Below are positions 33,709 through 46,618 of a stretch of DNA of 64,000 nt, one piece after another. Origin of the DNA: Pontederia crassipes. Lineage: Eukaryota; Streptophyta; Magnoliopsida; Commelinales; Pontederiaceae. Location of the stretch: positions 32,325,001 through 32,389,000 of the forward strand of contig CM060189.1 of the NCBI GenBank assembly GCA_030549335.1, in the 5' to 3' direction. Both the position numbers and the translations under genes were made by a program. The notes under the pieces are model-generated. The model did not search any database and was not told where the DNA came from. It worked only from the letters and a program-made list of their open reading frames with translations. Within the stretch, counting starts at the first letter, position 1. Each line of letters begins with the position of its first letter.

Positions 33709-35445
33709 TCAATCTGAGCATGGTGCATATAATCCTGCAGTGAAATAATGAATGTGACCCATGATTTCAACCCAGCTGCTTCCAGCGACTTTCTGAACTC
33801 CGTTCATAGACATCATATTCCTGACTTCAAGTGAACCATCCCAGTCTTTGTAAAGAGTGCACAAGTTAGACAAAAGCACATAGCTCGATGATTTCATAAG
33901 CTCGTTTGAATGGAGTCTCCACATAATATGCTTCGCCATGGTTGAATTTCCATGCCTTCTGCAACCTGCAAGTAATGACCCCAATATTATGGCATCAGGT
34001 TCAAAAGGCAAGGCTAGAACCATAGCTTCTGCCTCCTCTAATAATCCCCCTCGGGCCAAAAGGTCAACCATGCAAGCATATTGCTCAGTTTTGGTACAAA
34101 TGTTGTATGAGGTAGCCATATCAGTGAAGTAACTACAACCCTTCTTAATTAGCCCTCCATGACTGCATGCACTTAAGACACCAACAAAAGTAACATCATC
34201 CGGCATTGTACTTGTACCACGAGATCCAATCATCTCATTGAAAAGTTCCAAAGCTTTAGTTGGTTCCCCATTCTAAGCTAGCCCAGAAATAATCACATTC
34301 CATGAAACAATGTCTCTCAGGCAATCTCCCAAAGATCTTCAGAACATCAACCATCTCGCTACGGCTTGCATACATGCTCATAATGATGCTTCCAACAACA
34401 ACATGGAGCTCCAAACCATGCTTTAGCGGAAAGATGTGATATTTCTTCCCGAGCTCAAAAACATTGGCAGCTTATGCAGGACCAATCAGACTGCCAAAGG
34501 TAAAAGAGTTAGGTGCCACTCCAGCTTTTTGCATTCTATCGAATGTGTCGAAGGCCTCCCACTCACATCCATTGGAAGCAAGCCCAGTGATCAATGCAGT
34601 CCACGAAACAACATCCGGCTTCAGCATCTCATTGAAAAATTTCATTGCCGAATCCAGACAATCTCCTTTCGAGTACACATTCAACAAAGCATTGCAAGTG
34701 AAATGGTCCAAAGGAACCCACTCTTTAAAATTAACGACTGCATTTGCATGGCTACCCAAACGCAGGACCTGAGAGCAAGTTCATTCAAGACGATTGCCAT
34801 AGTAAATTCGTCAGCTCGAATCCCGTCACCAACCATATGTAAGAAAGTGTTCAGGCATAATTCACTAGTACTAAACTTTGAACAGCAATCCAGCATAACA
34901 TTCCAAGAGACGGAATCCCTCTTGTTCATTTCGTCCAATATTTTCCTTGAGCAAACCATTTTCCCGTACTCAGCATACATCTTGATAAGATTCGTACCAA
35001 TAACAGGATCGGACGAATGAGAAGAAACCTTCACTATCCGAGCATGGACTTGGCAGCCAACGGCGAGGTCTCCGCAGCAAGGTACGACCGACGAATAGGT
35101 GAAGTTGTCCGGCTTCACTTCGCTACGAGTCATGCGGGGAAAGTGGGAAACGGAATCCAGGAAGCGTCGGGCGTGGGCGAGGCCAGAGAGGAGGGTGTTC
35201 CAGGAGACGGCATCTGCCTGGGGCATCGCGTCGAACAGGTGGAAGGCGTCGTCGGTGAGGTCGGCCTTGACGTAGGCGGAGAGGAGGGAGTTGAACGAAA
35301 TGATGACATCGGCATGGGACGAGGAATCGCATGGAACGCTGGAGCGGCGGAGATGACGGTGGAAGCAGCGGTCCGCAGGAGCTCGGAGGATGCCGAACTT
35401 GAGCAGGGAAGCTGCAGAGTTTGAGCTCGTCGCAGTGATGGCACC
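33709..35445 (-). pseudogene. PLS-class pentatricopeptide-repeat pseudogene with E/E+-type C-terminus
   Basis: Read from about 35445 to 33709. PPR units are clear: SFNSLLSAYVKADLTDDAFHLFD, DAVSWNTLLSGLAHA, KPDNFTYSSVVPCC, DSVSWNVML, then (after a frame change near 34770) CNALLNVYSKGDCLDSA and DVVSWTALITGLA, a stop (TAA at 34471-34469), a decayed stretch with another stop (TAG near 34274) and a further frame change. The last 180 codons (34251-33709) are open, with VTFVGVLSACSHGGLI, YACMVDLLARGGLLEEA and SSWVEI-GHIHYF, the E/E+ domain. There is no DYW domain. Intact relatives act in organelle RNA editing. I see no credible in-frame ATG at the 5' end. Several independent lesions mark it as dead. 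Confidence 0.85.
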
Positions 35446-35744
35446 TGCGACATGTAACAAATCTCTCCGTTCGAGTAGTAAGTGCAAACTTATATTTTTC
35501 TTACGGAAAAAATATATTTCAAATATAAAATAATGAAATAAACTTGGAGTGGAGAATATAGTCACCGAAATAAACAAATATAATTAATTCAACTATTATA
35601 ATTTATTTAATTTTATATAACATTTTTTATTATTAAATTATCATAATAAATATGTACATTATTTCGTCTAAGAAACATATCATTAATCTAATAATAAATT
35701 TAATTATTAATTTAAAAAATAAACGTTCTAATACACCTTATATA

Positions 35745-35746
<2 letters not shown>

Positions 35747-35791
<45 letters not shown>
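35747..35791. repeat. (TA)n microsatellite
   Basis: About 22 uninterrupted TA units. Confidence 0.9.
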
Positions 35792-35794
<3 letters not shown>

Positions 35795-36254
35795 AAGAAA
35801 AGCTTTGTTAACTAGGATGTTATTGAGTAGGATCATGTATGATTTAAAGAAAAAAAAGATAGATCCAATTAAATAATACTATTGAGTTAGGCCGAATGAA
35901 AAAACTTGAAATAAATGAATTCAACCTGATCTCGTTTATGATTGGTTAGATCTTCCAAGTGGTTCTTTTTTCTTTTGAGCTTAGACTTTTTTAGTATATT
36001 TAAGAAAGTTTAGAAAATAATGCTAGTTTTACAAAAAGTAATAATAAATAATATTTAAAATAAAAATAGATTAATGTTAATGATTTTTAAATTATTTAAT
36101 CATGTAAGGAATTTAATATTAATTTATCAAGTGATATTAATATTGTAGAGTCACTGATATTGGGTGTGGAAATATAATACTATATTGATACCCGACTCAA
36201 TAACAATAAAGTTTTGTTGAGCAAATATAATCGAATGACTCGAACCTAATAGTC

Positions 36255-36258
<4 letters not shown>

Positions 36259-36306
<48 letters not shown>
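36259..36306. repeat. (TA)n microsatellite
   Basis: About 24 uninterrupted AT/TA units. Confidence 0.9.
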
Positions 36307-36308
<2 letters not shown>

Positions 36309-36831
36309 TTTAAAATTTTGCGTTAAGAGTTATGTCTGTCAATCATATATTAGACTATCGATTTATTATCAAGCTCGACTAATTTAATATCATCCTGTAC
36401 AATATGTCTAAGTATAACGAATGAGACTCTCAATAAATTTTTTTTACGTTTAAAAAAATTTAAACTCAAAACCTTTTATTTAAACAACAAGAAACTCATT
36501 CTTGTCCGATGTGTTATTGAGCTCGGTTCGGTACTAATAAGCCGGACACAATTTTGTAGTGGTCCAGTGGACAATCCAACAATATGAATCCATTGTTGAT
36601 ATTAATATTTAAATATAAAATTATCTATAGTTTGTGTAATATGTCTAACTTATTTAAAATACTATTGCATGAAATGTTTTTATTAAAGATATCTTCGGTA
36701 CACATCTCTTAGTCAAATTTTTTTTGTCCTTGGTGATCTTATCATCAGAAGATTCATAACTGATGTTTGTAATATTAGCATATTAACCTATCGGACGGGC
36801 AGTCACTCCCAATGGCAAAGTGACAATTGAC

Positions 36832-37022
36832 CAAGTCTTCTTACTGGATTTAGTAGACTAATTGAGTGCATAGAATATCCAACAATATATTAATCATTTT
36901 ACCATCCGACTTGACGAATTTATTCCTTTTCATATTTTGATTCCATTTGTCATTATAACTTCTATAATAATTCTAACATACTTAAATATTACTAAGAATT
37001 GATAAGAAAAGAAGATAAAATG
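36832..37022. repeat. Left copy of a direct repeat flanking an LTR
   Basis: About 190 bases from CAAGTCTTCT to GATAAAATG recur at 42286-42481 in the same orientation with roughly 10% differences. The left copy ends eight bases before the LTR at 37031. Confidence 0.85.
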
Positions 37023-38359
37023 GAACACATTGAAATTTTATAATGAACGAAATCCAAAAACGGACGCCCGAAGTCAGACGAGTCGGCAACCTTGCCGACG
37101 CACAATCGGACGATTGAAATACTTTCAGATGTCCGAAAGTGCAAGAAGATTTTGGTTTCGATTATTCTTTTCCTCCACTACACCCTATTAATGTCCAAAG
37201 ATTTGTAACTCTCCTCCACCCATGATCTGAAGTTCGAAGGGCAAAGAAACTTCAAAGAGTCATGGCCATAAAAATCCGTCTAAGCTTCTCCTTCTCTTTC
37301 TTGACCTCTCATTTTCTTCCACTCTTTTGTTCGGCCCTTAATCCATTTTCATCTCGGTCAGAGATCTTGGGAAGAGTTCCTACATGTACTGAAGTCACAG
37401 GGAACATAGGAGAGAGGAGGACGCAGTCAGGGCTTGAACCAATGATGACCTAATCGAAAATCAGCAAAAAGATGTGTGTTTTCGAAATCTAGATCATGGG
37501 CTAGAATTCCTGGGGAAATGTATAATTTAAGGTTGTAGAAGGGTTAAGGCTCATGCTAATATGTGTAGGAATCGTGCTTTATAATTATTATGATGATGAA
37601 GATCTATTTTTCTTCGATTCTTGATCACTGTAGAATGAATTGCATGCTATGTATGAGTTGTCAACATGATGAGTGATTAGATCTGTTGATGTACGACTTG
37701 GATAATTACTTGATAATTCATTTCATGTCGTTAAATTGATAATATTTGTTGACTGGAACTAAGATAAACCTAGAATCGTTTTATGCTTAAAGATAAGAAA
37801 TTGGCAAGCTACATTATGCAAAAAAATGATATCAATGATATGTTTTGGATGAAATTTATGATTAGATATGCTTTTGAATCATGCTATGTGTTAGGTATTG
37901 TGTTAAGTAGTGTTGGATATTTGATTGTACCGAAAACTGATTGAAAATGTAAGGATTCCGCAATAACCTACGACTCTGTCGATATGCAATGGATGACCGG
38001 AGCCTCTTTTGGGTGTCCGATTCATTTATGTAGAATATAGCGACATGCCACATTGAACATTTGAAACTCGATCAGACGACCGATATGGGCCAGAATGAAA
38101 GTTCGAAACTCTTTTGGACGATCGAATTGAAAAGATTTTTAGACTAAAAAATGGTGACAATAACCGATTGACTGAAACCTTTTCGAATAATCGATCTGAA
38201 TTATCATACTAGAAGAACTTTCGACGGTCGACAGGGAACTATCCCCGACCGATCAAGGAAGATGACACTATTTTCAATGGACAACCGGTCAAGTTTCGAT
38301 CGATTGAAACTCCCGATCGGAAGTTTGAGAACTTCATGTTATAATAGATTAGCGAACCT

Positions 38360-38364
38360 CTTCT
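38360..38364. repeat. Left target site duplication CTTCT
   Basis: CTTCT precedes TGTCACGACC and recurs at 41111-41115 after GGATATTACA. Confidence 0.85.
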
Positions 38365-41110
38365 TGTCACGACCCCGTTTTAAACCTTGGTCTAACCCGC
38401 AAGTCGCGACATAATACGATCGATAAAATTCTTATAGCTGAAGCATCATATTATCATGTAGAAACATGTAAGATGAGGTTATCACACCATTGTTCACAAC
38501 CCACTTATATTTAAACTCATAGCAAGTACACACTCTAATTCAAACTCATACATTCTAAAGGATTTTTGAAATATTTAACTTTTACACATCACATAAAATA
38601 TTAAGAGGAGTCACACATCCTCACAAAAAAACATCAAGAGATTAAATATTCAAAAGTGCTTCTAATCCGATAGGAGATTTTCAAGCACGGCCACATGACT
38701 GGTCTACTGATATGAAAAAGTATTAAAACAACATTATGAACAAACAACAGCTCAGTAAGTTGAAAATTCATAACATATGTGTTACCACCTATTCAATTCA
38801 GATAAACTAATTTAGCATTTTGGAAACTTATAGGAAATAAGCTGACATCTTATTACTTATGAACAATTATCATATAATGAAGGATACTACCTCAACTAAT
38901 CTCAATGAATAACATCTTTAGCATATCATATAGTGCCTCATATATTTGTTTCACTTCATATAACATTTCACATATCATATGATGTAACATGTCATATCAT
39001 ATCATGTCATGTATCATATCGTATTATGTATGTATCATGTCATATCATATCATGTAACATGTTATGTATCATATCATGTATGCGTGTATGCATAATGCAC
39101 ATGTCATATTACCAACTGGTCAAAGGAACATATTACCTCGTAGGATTTCATATCATCCCAAATCATAAGGTATATTTTATGCAGAAAACTTATCATCCCT
39201 GACCAGAGGCATTATATCATTTCTACCGGAGAACATATATTATCCTGTAGGATACCATATCATCCCATGAAAATGTGATACCTTTCCTGCATAAGACATA
39301 TCATCCCGATAGAAGAAATGCAATGCATGACAAATAAGATGCATAATGCATGCATTAACCATATCATATCACTTAGAACACATATCATATAGTTGCATTA
39401 AAAGTAATCCATTCACTTTTTTATCATATAGAACATATAGTCAAATCAAATGACATTCCAAGGACATAACAAGAGCTATAACAATGATGGGTTACTTCTA
39501 GTGCACCTTAGTACACTAGGAATTCATGTGGTGCTGGAAACATCATGCATAATAATTAATAAACATGTGATATTAATACAATCATAATTTTGCATCGTAA
39601 CAATCTTTACGAAGCCTAATCTTGTTTGCAATTTCCCATTTAAGGTATATTGTATAAGGGCTCTACAAATTTCGTTAAAACAACTATATTCTTCACCTAC
39701 CCAGTTTGTTGATAGATTGAGTGATGTCGGATGTAAAAGTCATAACTTTTATAATACTAATTAAGTAATTATAATTTTCCATGAAACTAGACTCTGCAAG
39801 ATTTAACTCATATAAATTTCATAATTTTATTTCTCATATATAGTTCTCAGAAAATCCAGAGATTTGCCTCTATTCTCTTCCACTTTTCTGTTCTGACAGA
39901 CTGAGTGATGTTTATTTTAAAACTCATAACTTTCGTTCTACATGGTCTATAAAAGTGACTCCACTTGGATTACATAACTTTAACATATTTAATCAATATA
40001 AATTTAATATATTGAGAATAAGTATTTAAATTATCATAGTATTTACAATTCGAACTACTCATCCCAGAAAATAGAAAGGGCGACTCAGAGTAATTGACTC
40101 ATAACTTTTCATATAAAAATCCAATTAACCTGATTCCACATCCTATAGAAATAAGATTCAATTAGGGTTCATCCTACGAAATTTCATAATTTTTGAAGCA
40201 TTCTAAGATGTTAAGAAATGTTGACAACTTTCGAATAGGGTTTGGTGTCCAGCAAAGAGGGAACTTCATGTAGGTGAACTAGGGTATGATCCACACCACA
40301 AAAATATGGACATAGAATCACAAAGAGATCTTGGAGGCTCAGGAGAATGGTCATTTGAATTTCATAGGGATAATTCATAGAAAAGGAGTAGACAACTTAC
40401 TTGGATGAAACCCTAAGAAGAAATATTTAATTTGTTGTTGAAATCTCTTTTTTTCCCTTTTGTTTTGCTTGCTTTCCTTGCTGCCTTATGGGATTAATTT
40501 TTCGTATATGTAGGGTAGATGTCTATATCAAATAAAGATAAGGATTGATGTCTTATATATTAGGAAAATCGACCTTAAGTCGGTTGTAAGTGAAATTTCC
40601 AAAGTGCCCTTGGAAGTTCTCTTATTTACATCAATATCATTTAAGTAAATGGCTTGACATTTCCTTTATTTATTTTATTTATTCATTTAGGCTTGACATT
40701 ACATGTAAATAAGAAACTACCCCCATTTGGATTGAAAGAAAATATTTAGGAAAATAAATTTCCAAAGAATCGAAATCTAGATTTTTGTCTGAAGAGCAAA
40801 ATCGTTCGTTTTTCTGATTTTTCGATTTTGCGTTATCATTTAACTTAACTAAGACTTTACCTAAAAAATATTAAAAATTATATTTAACATACTTTCATGT
40901 ATAGGAACAATTACCGAGACTTTAATTTTCTAAATTCTAATATTTTTTAAAAGTCATTTTTCCTTGTCCTTAGTCATTTGTCATTAATTTTAGGTGTTGG
41001 ATTCTATGGAGTTAATGAACATATGCTCACACACTTATAATAATTCATATCAATCAATAATATATGATTAAATTATATAAACTTAGGTGGATCGAGTCGT
41101 GGATATTACA
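38365..41110 (-). mobile_element. Nested solo LTR with perfect 5-bp target duplication
   Basis: 2,746 bp from TGTCACGACCCC to GTGGATATTACA, bounded by CTTCT. It contains a CATATCAT-rich low-complexity block (38930-39080) and no primer site, purine tract or coding domain, so it looks like a solo LTR left by recombination rather than a full element. The plus-strand start TGTCACGACCCCG is the reverse complement of a common plant Gypsy LTR end (GGGTCGTGACA), which suggests minus orientation. The sequence on either side joins into one LTR when it is removed. Confidence 0.75.
38930..39110. repeat. CATATCAT/CATGTCAT low-complexity block
   Basis: Irregular reiteration of CATATCATATCATG words inside the nested solo LTR. 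It is comparable in style to the TACTTTAC block of the Tekay LTR. Confidence 0.7.
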
Positions 41111-42285
41111 CTTCTGGTCGACCAATCGTATATGGCCTTTGAATGTCCGATGGATGAAATCAAAATGGACGACCACACCCCTATTCAGTCGACTGATGAA
41201 TATACACAAAAATGAGCATCCGCTCCTCTTTCGGACGACTGTTGAATGCATACCAAATGGATGACCGCTTAACCTTTCGGGCATTTGATCTATGGAAAAA
41301 AGAACATGACTTTAATTTAAATCACTTGATTTAATAAGTTTCTGTCCACCTAATTGATATCGATGACTATGAACCTAAAGGATGATTTGGAACCATGCTC
41401 TATACAACCTTGATTTATTCAAGTGATTGAAAGAGAGGTTCATGAATAATATGATAAAAGTATGGTTACCATTTTTGCCTATATAGATGGGAGCTTATCC
41501 CTACAAAAGTTTTTGCCTTGTGCAAGGTCATATATCCGATGGGGCACTAGTCATGGCACTGATCCTCTCCATTGGCCAATGATGGTATAGATAGTACACA
41601 CTTGTGTGTTTACAATGATATTCCCTAAAAGTGAAGAGCTCTTCCAACTCATGAATAATATGAAAGAATGACTAAAAATGAATGTAAGGACTTTATCCTT
41701 GTGAATATGAATATGAACTATAGACACGAACTATGAATATAAAAGTAAAATGAAATGAAATGAAAGAACATGAAATTATGATGACTCTTGATCAATTTTC
41801 ATATCTCCATCTTCATGATTGTTTTCATGCTTATTCTGATGGATTATTTTATGACCTATACGAATTCACACTTAACTTTATACTAATGGTTGAGCTTGCT
41901 TTTCTATGTGATCCCCACAGGTACATGAGATGATTGCGATTCAATTGATGTGTGTGCGGCGACTACAACTCGGACGGCGTGTGCACATGGTTATCCATAG
42001 TTGTATTGAGTATTTTATTTGATATAAAGTTGTATAGGACCTATTGATATTGTACTATGGAATGAACCTTTGTATCCTTATGTTGAGACATTTGATGTAC
42101 TTTTTTCTTCGTCTAGCTTCTGTCTTTCTTATATTTTTTGTTATAATAATTTTATTTAAGTCTTCCGCTTACGTGTTAGATTTATTGACCATCTAGGTTA
42201 ACGAAATAGTTAAAGAAGGATCGAAGAAAGTAATGGAAAGGAGATTTTGCCACGTGATGGGATTGAATTTTGAGATGTTTCAAAT

Positions 42286-42481
42286 CAAGTCTTCTCACTA
42301 GACTTAGAAGACTAATTGAGTACATAGAATATCCAGCAATATATTAATCATTTTACTACCCCACTTGGCGAATTTATTCCTTTTCTCATTTTGATTCTGT
42401 TTGTCATTATAACTTCTATAATAATTCTAACATGTTTAACATAAATATTAAGAAAAATTGAAAAGAAAAGAAGATAAAATG
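42286..42481. repeat. Right copy of the direct repeat flanking an LTR
   Basis: Partner of 36832-37022. It begins three bases after the LTR end. Confidence 0.85.
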
Positions 42482-44915
42482 AAAATGAAAAGAAACAAAT
42501 ACAAAAATAATTGAGTTAATGAGCTTGCTCCCCCGTTCATTAAGATCTATCGAATCTCAATGTTTGAACACACTTATAACTCTTATAGGGAAGTCTGAGC
42601 CGCCTGATAATAAGCTGATCAGACAAACTCATTCGATAATTTCTCAAAACTTGATTAATTAAACTTGTGGTATTTGAATGAAGTTATATAAAAAAATTTA
42701 ATGTAAGGAAGGAGGATTTATTTGAAAAAAGTATATGATTATAAAGTCCATATAATCAAATTTGAAAAATAGTTTGGAACAAATTTAGAAGCTCAAGAAT
42801 AAATTATATTTAGTTTAAGGTTGTAATATTTCTTCTCAAACTGAATATATTTAAAGAGTACTCATTCAATTAGGAGTGACCATCCTCATATCCGCCCCTA
42901 ATTCTTGATTGAGTCCAATTGCACTCTGATCAAAGTTGTTAATATTGCGAGTATAACTAAACTCGTTTTGCATTCCATAAAAGTTGTATCGTAAAGTCAT
43001 ATTGTAAAATCGTAGAATCTATGTCGCAAATATATTTAAATAAAAATAAGTATTATATTGCCAATAACATATGCTATATAATAGTTGGTCATGGTGAACA
43101 TGTTAAACTTGTTAAAAAACTTAGTATATGGTATGTCTAAGTAGATGATAATGATAATATAAAAAAAATTGTCAATCAATAGTTTTTTTAACAACTTCAT
43201 CTATATATTCTGGTACAAATATGTGATGTTTGTCAAGTAGATGGTAATAATTTTGTTTTGAAAATAAAATCTATTTGAGTTAACAAATAAAAAATTACAA
43301 ATATATAGGTTATAAAATAAAAGAATGAATATCCCAAGTTGTGACTCTATGTATCTTATTAGAAAACTTTTTACTAAATTGGATTGTAGGACAATTCTAA
43401 AGGCAAAACTCAGCAAATGCAAAAGAAAAAAATCTAAGAATTATGACTTAGAACATCTGACATGAGATTTATAAAAATAAAGTAAAATATAGAAAAGAGA
43501 AAGTTTGATAATGAAATTATCATTAACGAGGGCAAGCTGATCGCAATAAGCTAGTGATGATCACACAATGATAAATTAATACAATAAGCAATTATAATAT
43601 TGAATTAGTTGTAGTGAGGCAAAGAATGAAGCAATTATAAAGTTGAATTAGTTGCGGTGAAATCAATTTCTTAAGAGAAACAATAATTTTTTAATGATTA
43701 GAGGAATGAAAAAATTCGAAGACTAGGATAAGAATATTATTATTAGAAGAGAAGTAATCATAGTCATCTTTATCAATAACTAATTTTAAATCCAAGCTTA
43801 TTTTTATGTTTTTTCTCATTTAGAACATAGACTCTAAGAGTCTACTAGTAGATTCGCACAAGTCAGCCAAATTTAATGAGTTTCAAGAGTCAATTCGCGA
43901 GTTAGTATGAATTTACTTCCATTTTTTATTTTGATTTTCATTTTCAATTAACAACCTTGACCCTAATCCCTAGTTCCCTCAAGACAACTAAGGCCTTGCT
44001 TCCCATGTTCGGGATCAAGAAGACCAACAACCTTGCTTATTGAGTCTTATGTTCTTGCTTGCACAATGCAGGTGAGACTTGCCTTGTGGAGTTTGGCGAC
44101 GAATGAACAATTAGAAGGAGAGGTAGAAGAAATGTAAAAGGAGAGAAAATATGGAAATGAATGAAACACCTCATAGATGAAACATTAAAAAAAAGATGCG
44201 GCGATCAATGACTACTGAAAGATTGGGGGAGCGGTCGATGAACATAGAGCATCAAAATCGGAGCGTGGGCTGGGGTCATGAGAGTTTTAAAAATATCTCA
44301 AGGAGAGATAAGATATTCATAGAGTTTAGATTATAATTATGTTGAACGTGAATCAAAATTTAGGAGTCAGGAATGTCTTAATAAACTTATGGTTGAAACT
44401 AAAAATTTTAATTTACATAATAAATATATTTAATAAAGTTTGAGGATCGGGGGCTGCCTATCCCTATCCTTCAAAATGGATCGGGGAGAGAAGTTTCTAC
44501 AAACATGTCTCGACATGATATTCTAGGGGATTAAGAATTTCTGCTAACCCTATATTCAACTTGGATGAATTGAGTTTTTCAATCAATGACTAACTTTTAA
44601 CATATACATACAGTTAGTAGCTTTCAATAAATCTTTTATGATCTATCTTATAATTTTGTTACAATAAAAACTCTTTCAATCATACGATATAGTTTTGAGG
44701 ATTTGTGAGATCCTTATAAGATATTTCACAAAGCCATCTATCTTTGTTTAACCTTTAATATTATGATCGTGGTCAAGATATGAATTTTAAGAACTTTGAG
44801 TTAGAATAATTAATTTTCATCACTACAAGAATACGAGATGATGGTAAAAAAGACTTTTCATAATAAAATAAAATTAGTAATTCAATTATATGCAATCACT
44901 GATAACACCAGAATA
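42482..44915. other. AT-rich intergenic DNA, nothing recognised
   Basis: Short open frames only, without family resemblance. A slightly GC-richer patch at 43960-44110 is not coding as far as I can see. Confidence 0.55.
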
Positions 44916-45250
44916 AGCAATATTCACTAGATTGTGGCATCTCCTCGAAATAATAATAATAAAAATCAATGGACACAATTGTAAAGATTTAGTAATAAAA
45001 TTGAGATATGATCAAGATACATATTTTCAAAACTATAAAGTTGAAGATACAAAAAAAAATATAGCTGAAAAATATAAAACAAAATAACCTTTGCATCACT
45101 TGGCATTGGATTACTATTTTGGATTAACATTTTAAAGAAAAACCATACGAAATTGGTCACAAAATCAATAAATGGATTATTGGTACATATTGGTCAATGA
45201 ATTGATCACATAGGTGAAGCCATGGATGGAGACTTGGAAGCATGAGTATC
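44916..45250. repeat. Diverged direct repeat, copy 1
   Basis: From AGCAATATTCACTAGA to GGAAGCATGAG. Copy 2 lies about 735 bases downstream, with roughly 20% differences and small indels. Shared words include TTGGCATTGGATTACTAT, GGATTACTGATACATATT and GCCATGGA. Confidence 0.8.
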
Positions 45251-45551
45251 TTGGAAATATCTATATACAAAGAATATTTTTGGGAATCAAATTATATTTA
45301 TGTTAGATATTATGGTCTGACTATTAGAAATGACTTGAAATAATTTATTGGTTATAATTAAATAATTATTTATTTTATATATTGAATAAAATTGAATACA
45401 CTAACATTAGGATTTCACCAAATCATTTAATTAAATCATCATATGCTGATAACTAATACTACAAATTTGAATACACTAATATCACCAACACATTTTCTTT
45501 TACTTATAATTATTTAATTTAAACAAGAATATTATTTCGATGGAGAGGATG

Positions 45552-45573
45552 CCCCCCCCCCCCCCCCCCCCCC
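45552..45573. repeat. Poly(C) tract
   Basis: A run of 22 C in AT-rich DNA between the two repeat copies. Length should be treated with care, as such runs are error-prone in sequencing. Confidence 0.8.
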
Positions 45574-45650
45574 GGTCTCTGAAGGGCGAACTAGTAAAAT
45601 ACAAATATTATTATGTTGTTCGTTTTGAGAGTTGTAATAAATTTGTAGTA

Positions 45651-45962
45651 AGCAATATTCACTAGACTAATAGAACCTTCTCTAAATAATAAAAAAATCA
45701 ATGGAAACAATTATAAATATTTAGTAATCAAATAGAGATATGATCAAAATACAAAATTTCAATTTTATCGAAGTAAAGATTTGAAAAAATATAGTTGAAA
45801 AATATAAACAAAATAAACTTTGGATCGTTTGTCATTGGATTACTATCTAGATTAATGCATTTTGAAGCCAACGGCCCAATAAATTGATCACAAATTAATA
45901 AACGGATTACTGATACATATTAGTCACTTAATTGGTCACATGGAGCCATGGAAGCATGAGGG
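45651..45962. repeat. Diverged direct repeat, copy 2
   Basis: Partner of 44916-45250. Confidence 0.8.
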
Positions 45963-46119
45963 CTTAAATTGTAGTTATGGTGGGCATGAATCATGATTTA
46001 GTGGTTCAAAATGGTTTGGAACAATATAATGGCTAAAATTAAAAATAACGGTCTAACATTTACAAATGTCTTGGAGTAATCTAATGGTTAAAATTTAAAA
46101 TAAGTACATATTTAATATA

Positions 46120-46618
46120 GGGTTATTTTTATAAACCTTCCTTAAACTATTACGATTTTTCGTATCTAATCCTAAATTATGGGCTTATTTTTTTATCCCT
46201 AAACTATCATTTTTTTCACTTTAGTCCATCCGTCTACTTCTGTTATGTTTTTCATTACTTTTGATTTTTTTCCATTTATGAAAAAATTAAATTATCTCTT
46301 CCTTCATAACACAGCAAATAATAAATATAAAAAGAAAAAAGGAAAAAATTGAGGAAGAGTAATTTAGTCTTTTCATAAATGATAATTTTTTTACCACTTT
46401 AATCTTTTCAGCGATTTTTTATTTAATATTTTTTTCTGAAGGGAGGGGTAATTTAGTCTTTCCATAAATGTAAAAAGGTAAAAGTAACAAAAAATATAAC
46501 ATAACTATATGAAAAGATTAAAGTGAATAAATTTTAGGAATACAAAAAATAAATCTCTAGTTTGGAATTAGTTGCAGAAATATCACAAAAGTCTTTGGGA
46601 CATTTATGAAAATAATCC
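46120..46618. mobile_element. Foldback (Mutator-like) non-autonomous element, copy 1
   Basis: About 499 bp with long imperfect terminal inverted repeats: GGGTTATTTTTATAAA at the left, and GGATTATTTTCATAAA read inward from the right. Inverted similarity extends about 150-200 bases (CACTTTA, TTCATTACTTTT, AAATTACCCCTCC blocks). It is bounded by TTTAATATA and TTTAATACA, a 9-base target duplication with one mismatch, as expected for Mutator-type insertion. No coding capacity. Confidence 0.75.

Larger units (their letters stand above)
35446..36831. other. AT-rich intergenic DNA with two TA microsatellites
   Basis: No coding frame. (TA)n tracts lie at about 35747-35791 and 36259-36306. Nothing else recognised. 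Confidence 0.6.
37031..42282 (+). mobile_element. Tekay-like solo LTR, interrupted by a second solo LTR
   Basis: About 2.5 kb once the nested insertion and its extra TSD copy are removed, from TGAAATTT to GAGATGTTTCA. Its right end (ATTTTGAGATGTTTCA) resembles the reverse complement of the Tekay LTR start at 6986 (ATTTTGAGACGTTACA). It also contains GGTCGAC/GACCGATC words (38050-38330, 41090-41270) like those of the Tekay LTR, and a TATA-like TATATAGATG at about 41480. No primer site, gag or pol lies inside. I find no matching target duplication at its ends; 190-bp direct repeats flank it instead. The left boundary is the less certain one. Confidence 0.55.

Noticed and set aside
37262..37453. 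63-codon frame with a signal-peptide-like start
   Set aside because: It lies within the solo LTR, and beyond the hydrophobic run the frame has no family resemblance.
39000..39080. Possible CRISPR-like repeat array (CATATCATATCATG)
   Set aside because: No constant spacer length, plant context, and it lies inside a solo LTR; simple low-complexity DNA.
38365..41110. A short-LTR (TRIM or LARD) element instead of a solo LTR
   Set aside because: I could find no second copy of the terminal sequence inside, and no primer site after a putative first LTR.
36832..42481. The 190-bp direct repeats as LTRs of one element
   Set aside because: They do not start with TG or end with CA, and no primer site or purine tract adjoins them; the LTR-like ends lie just inside them.
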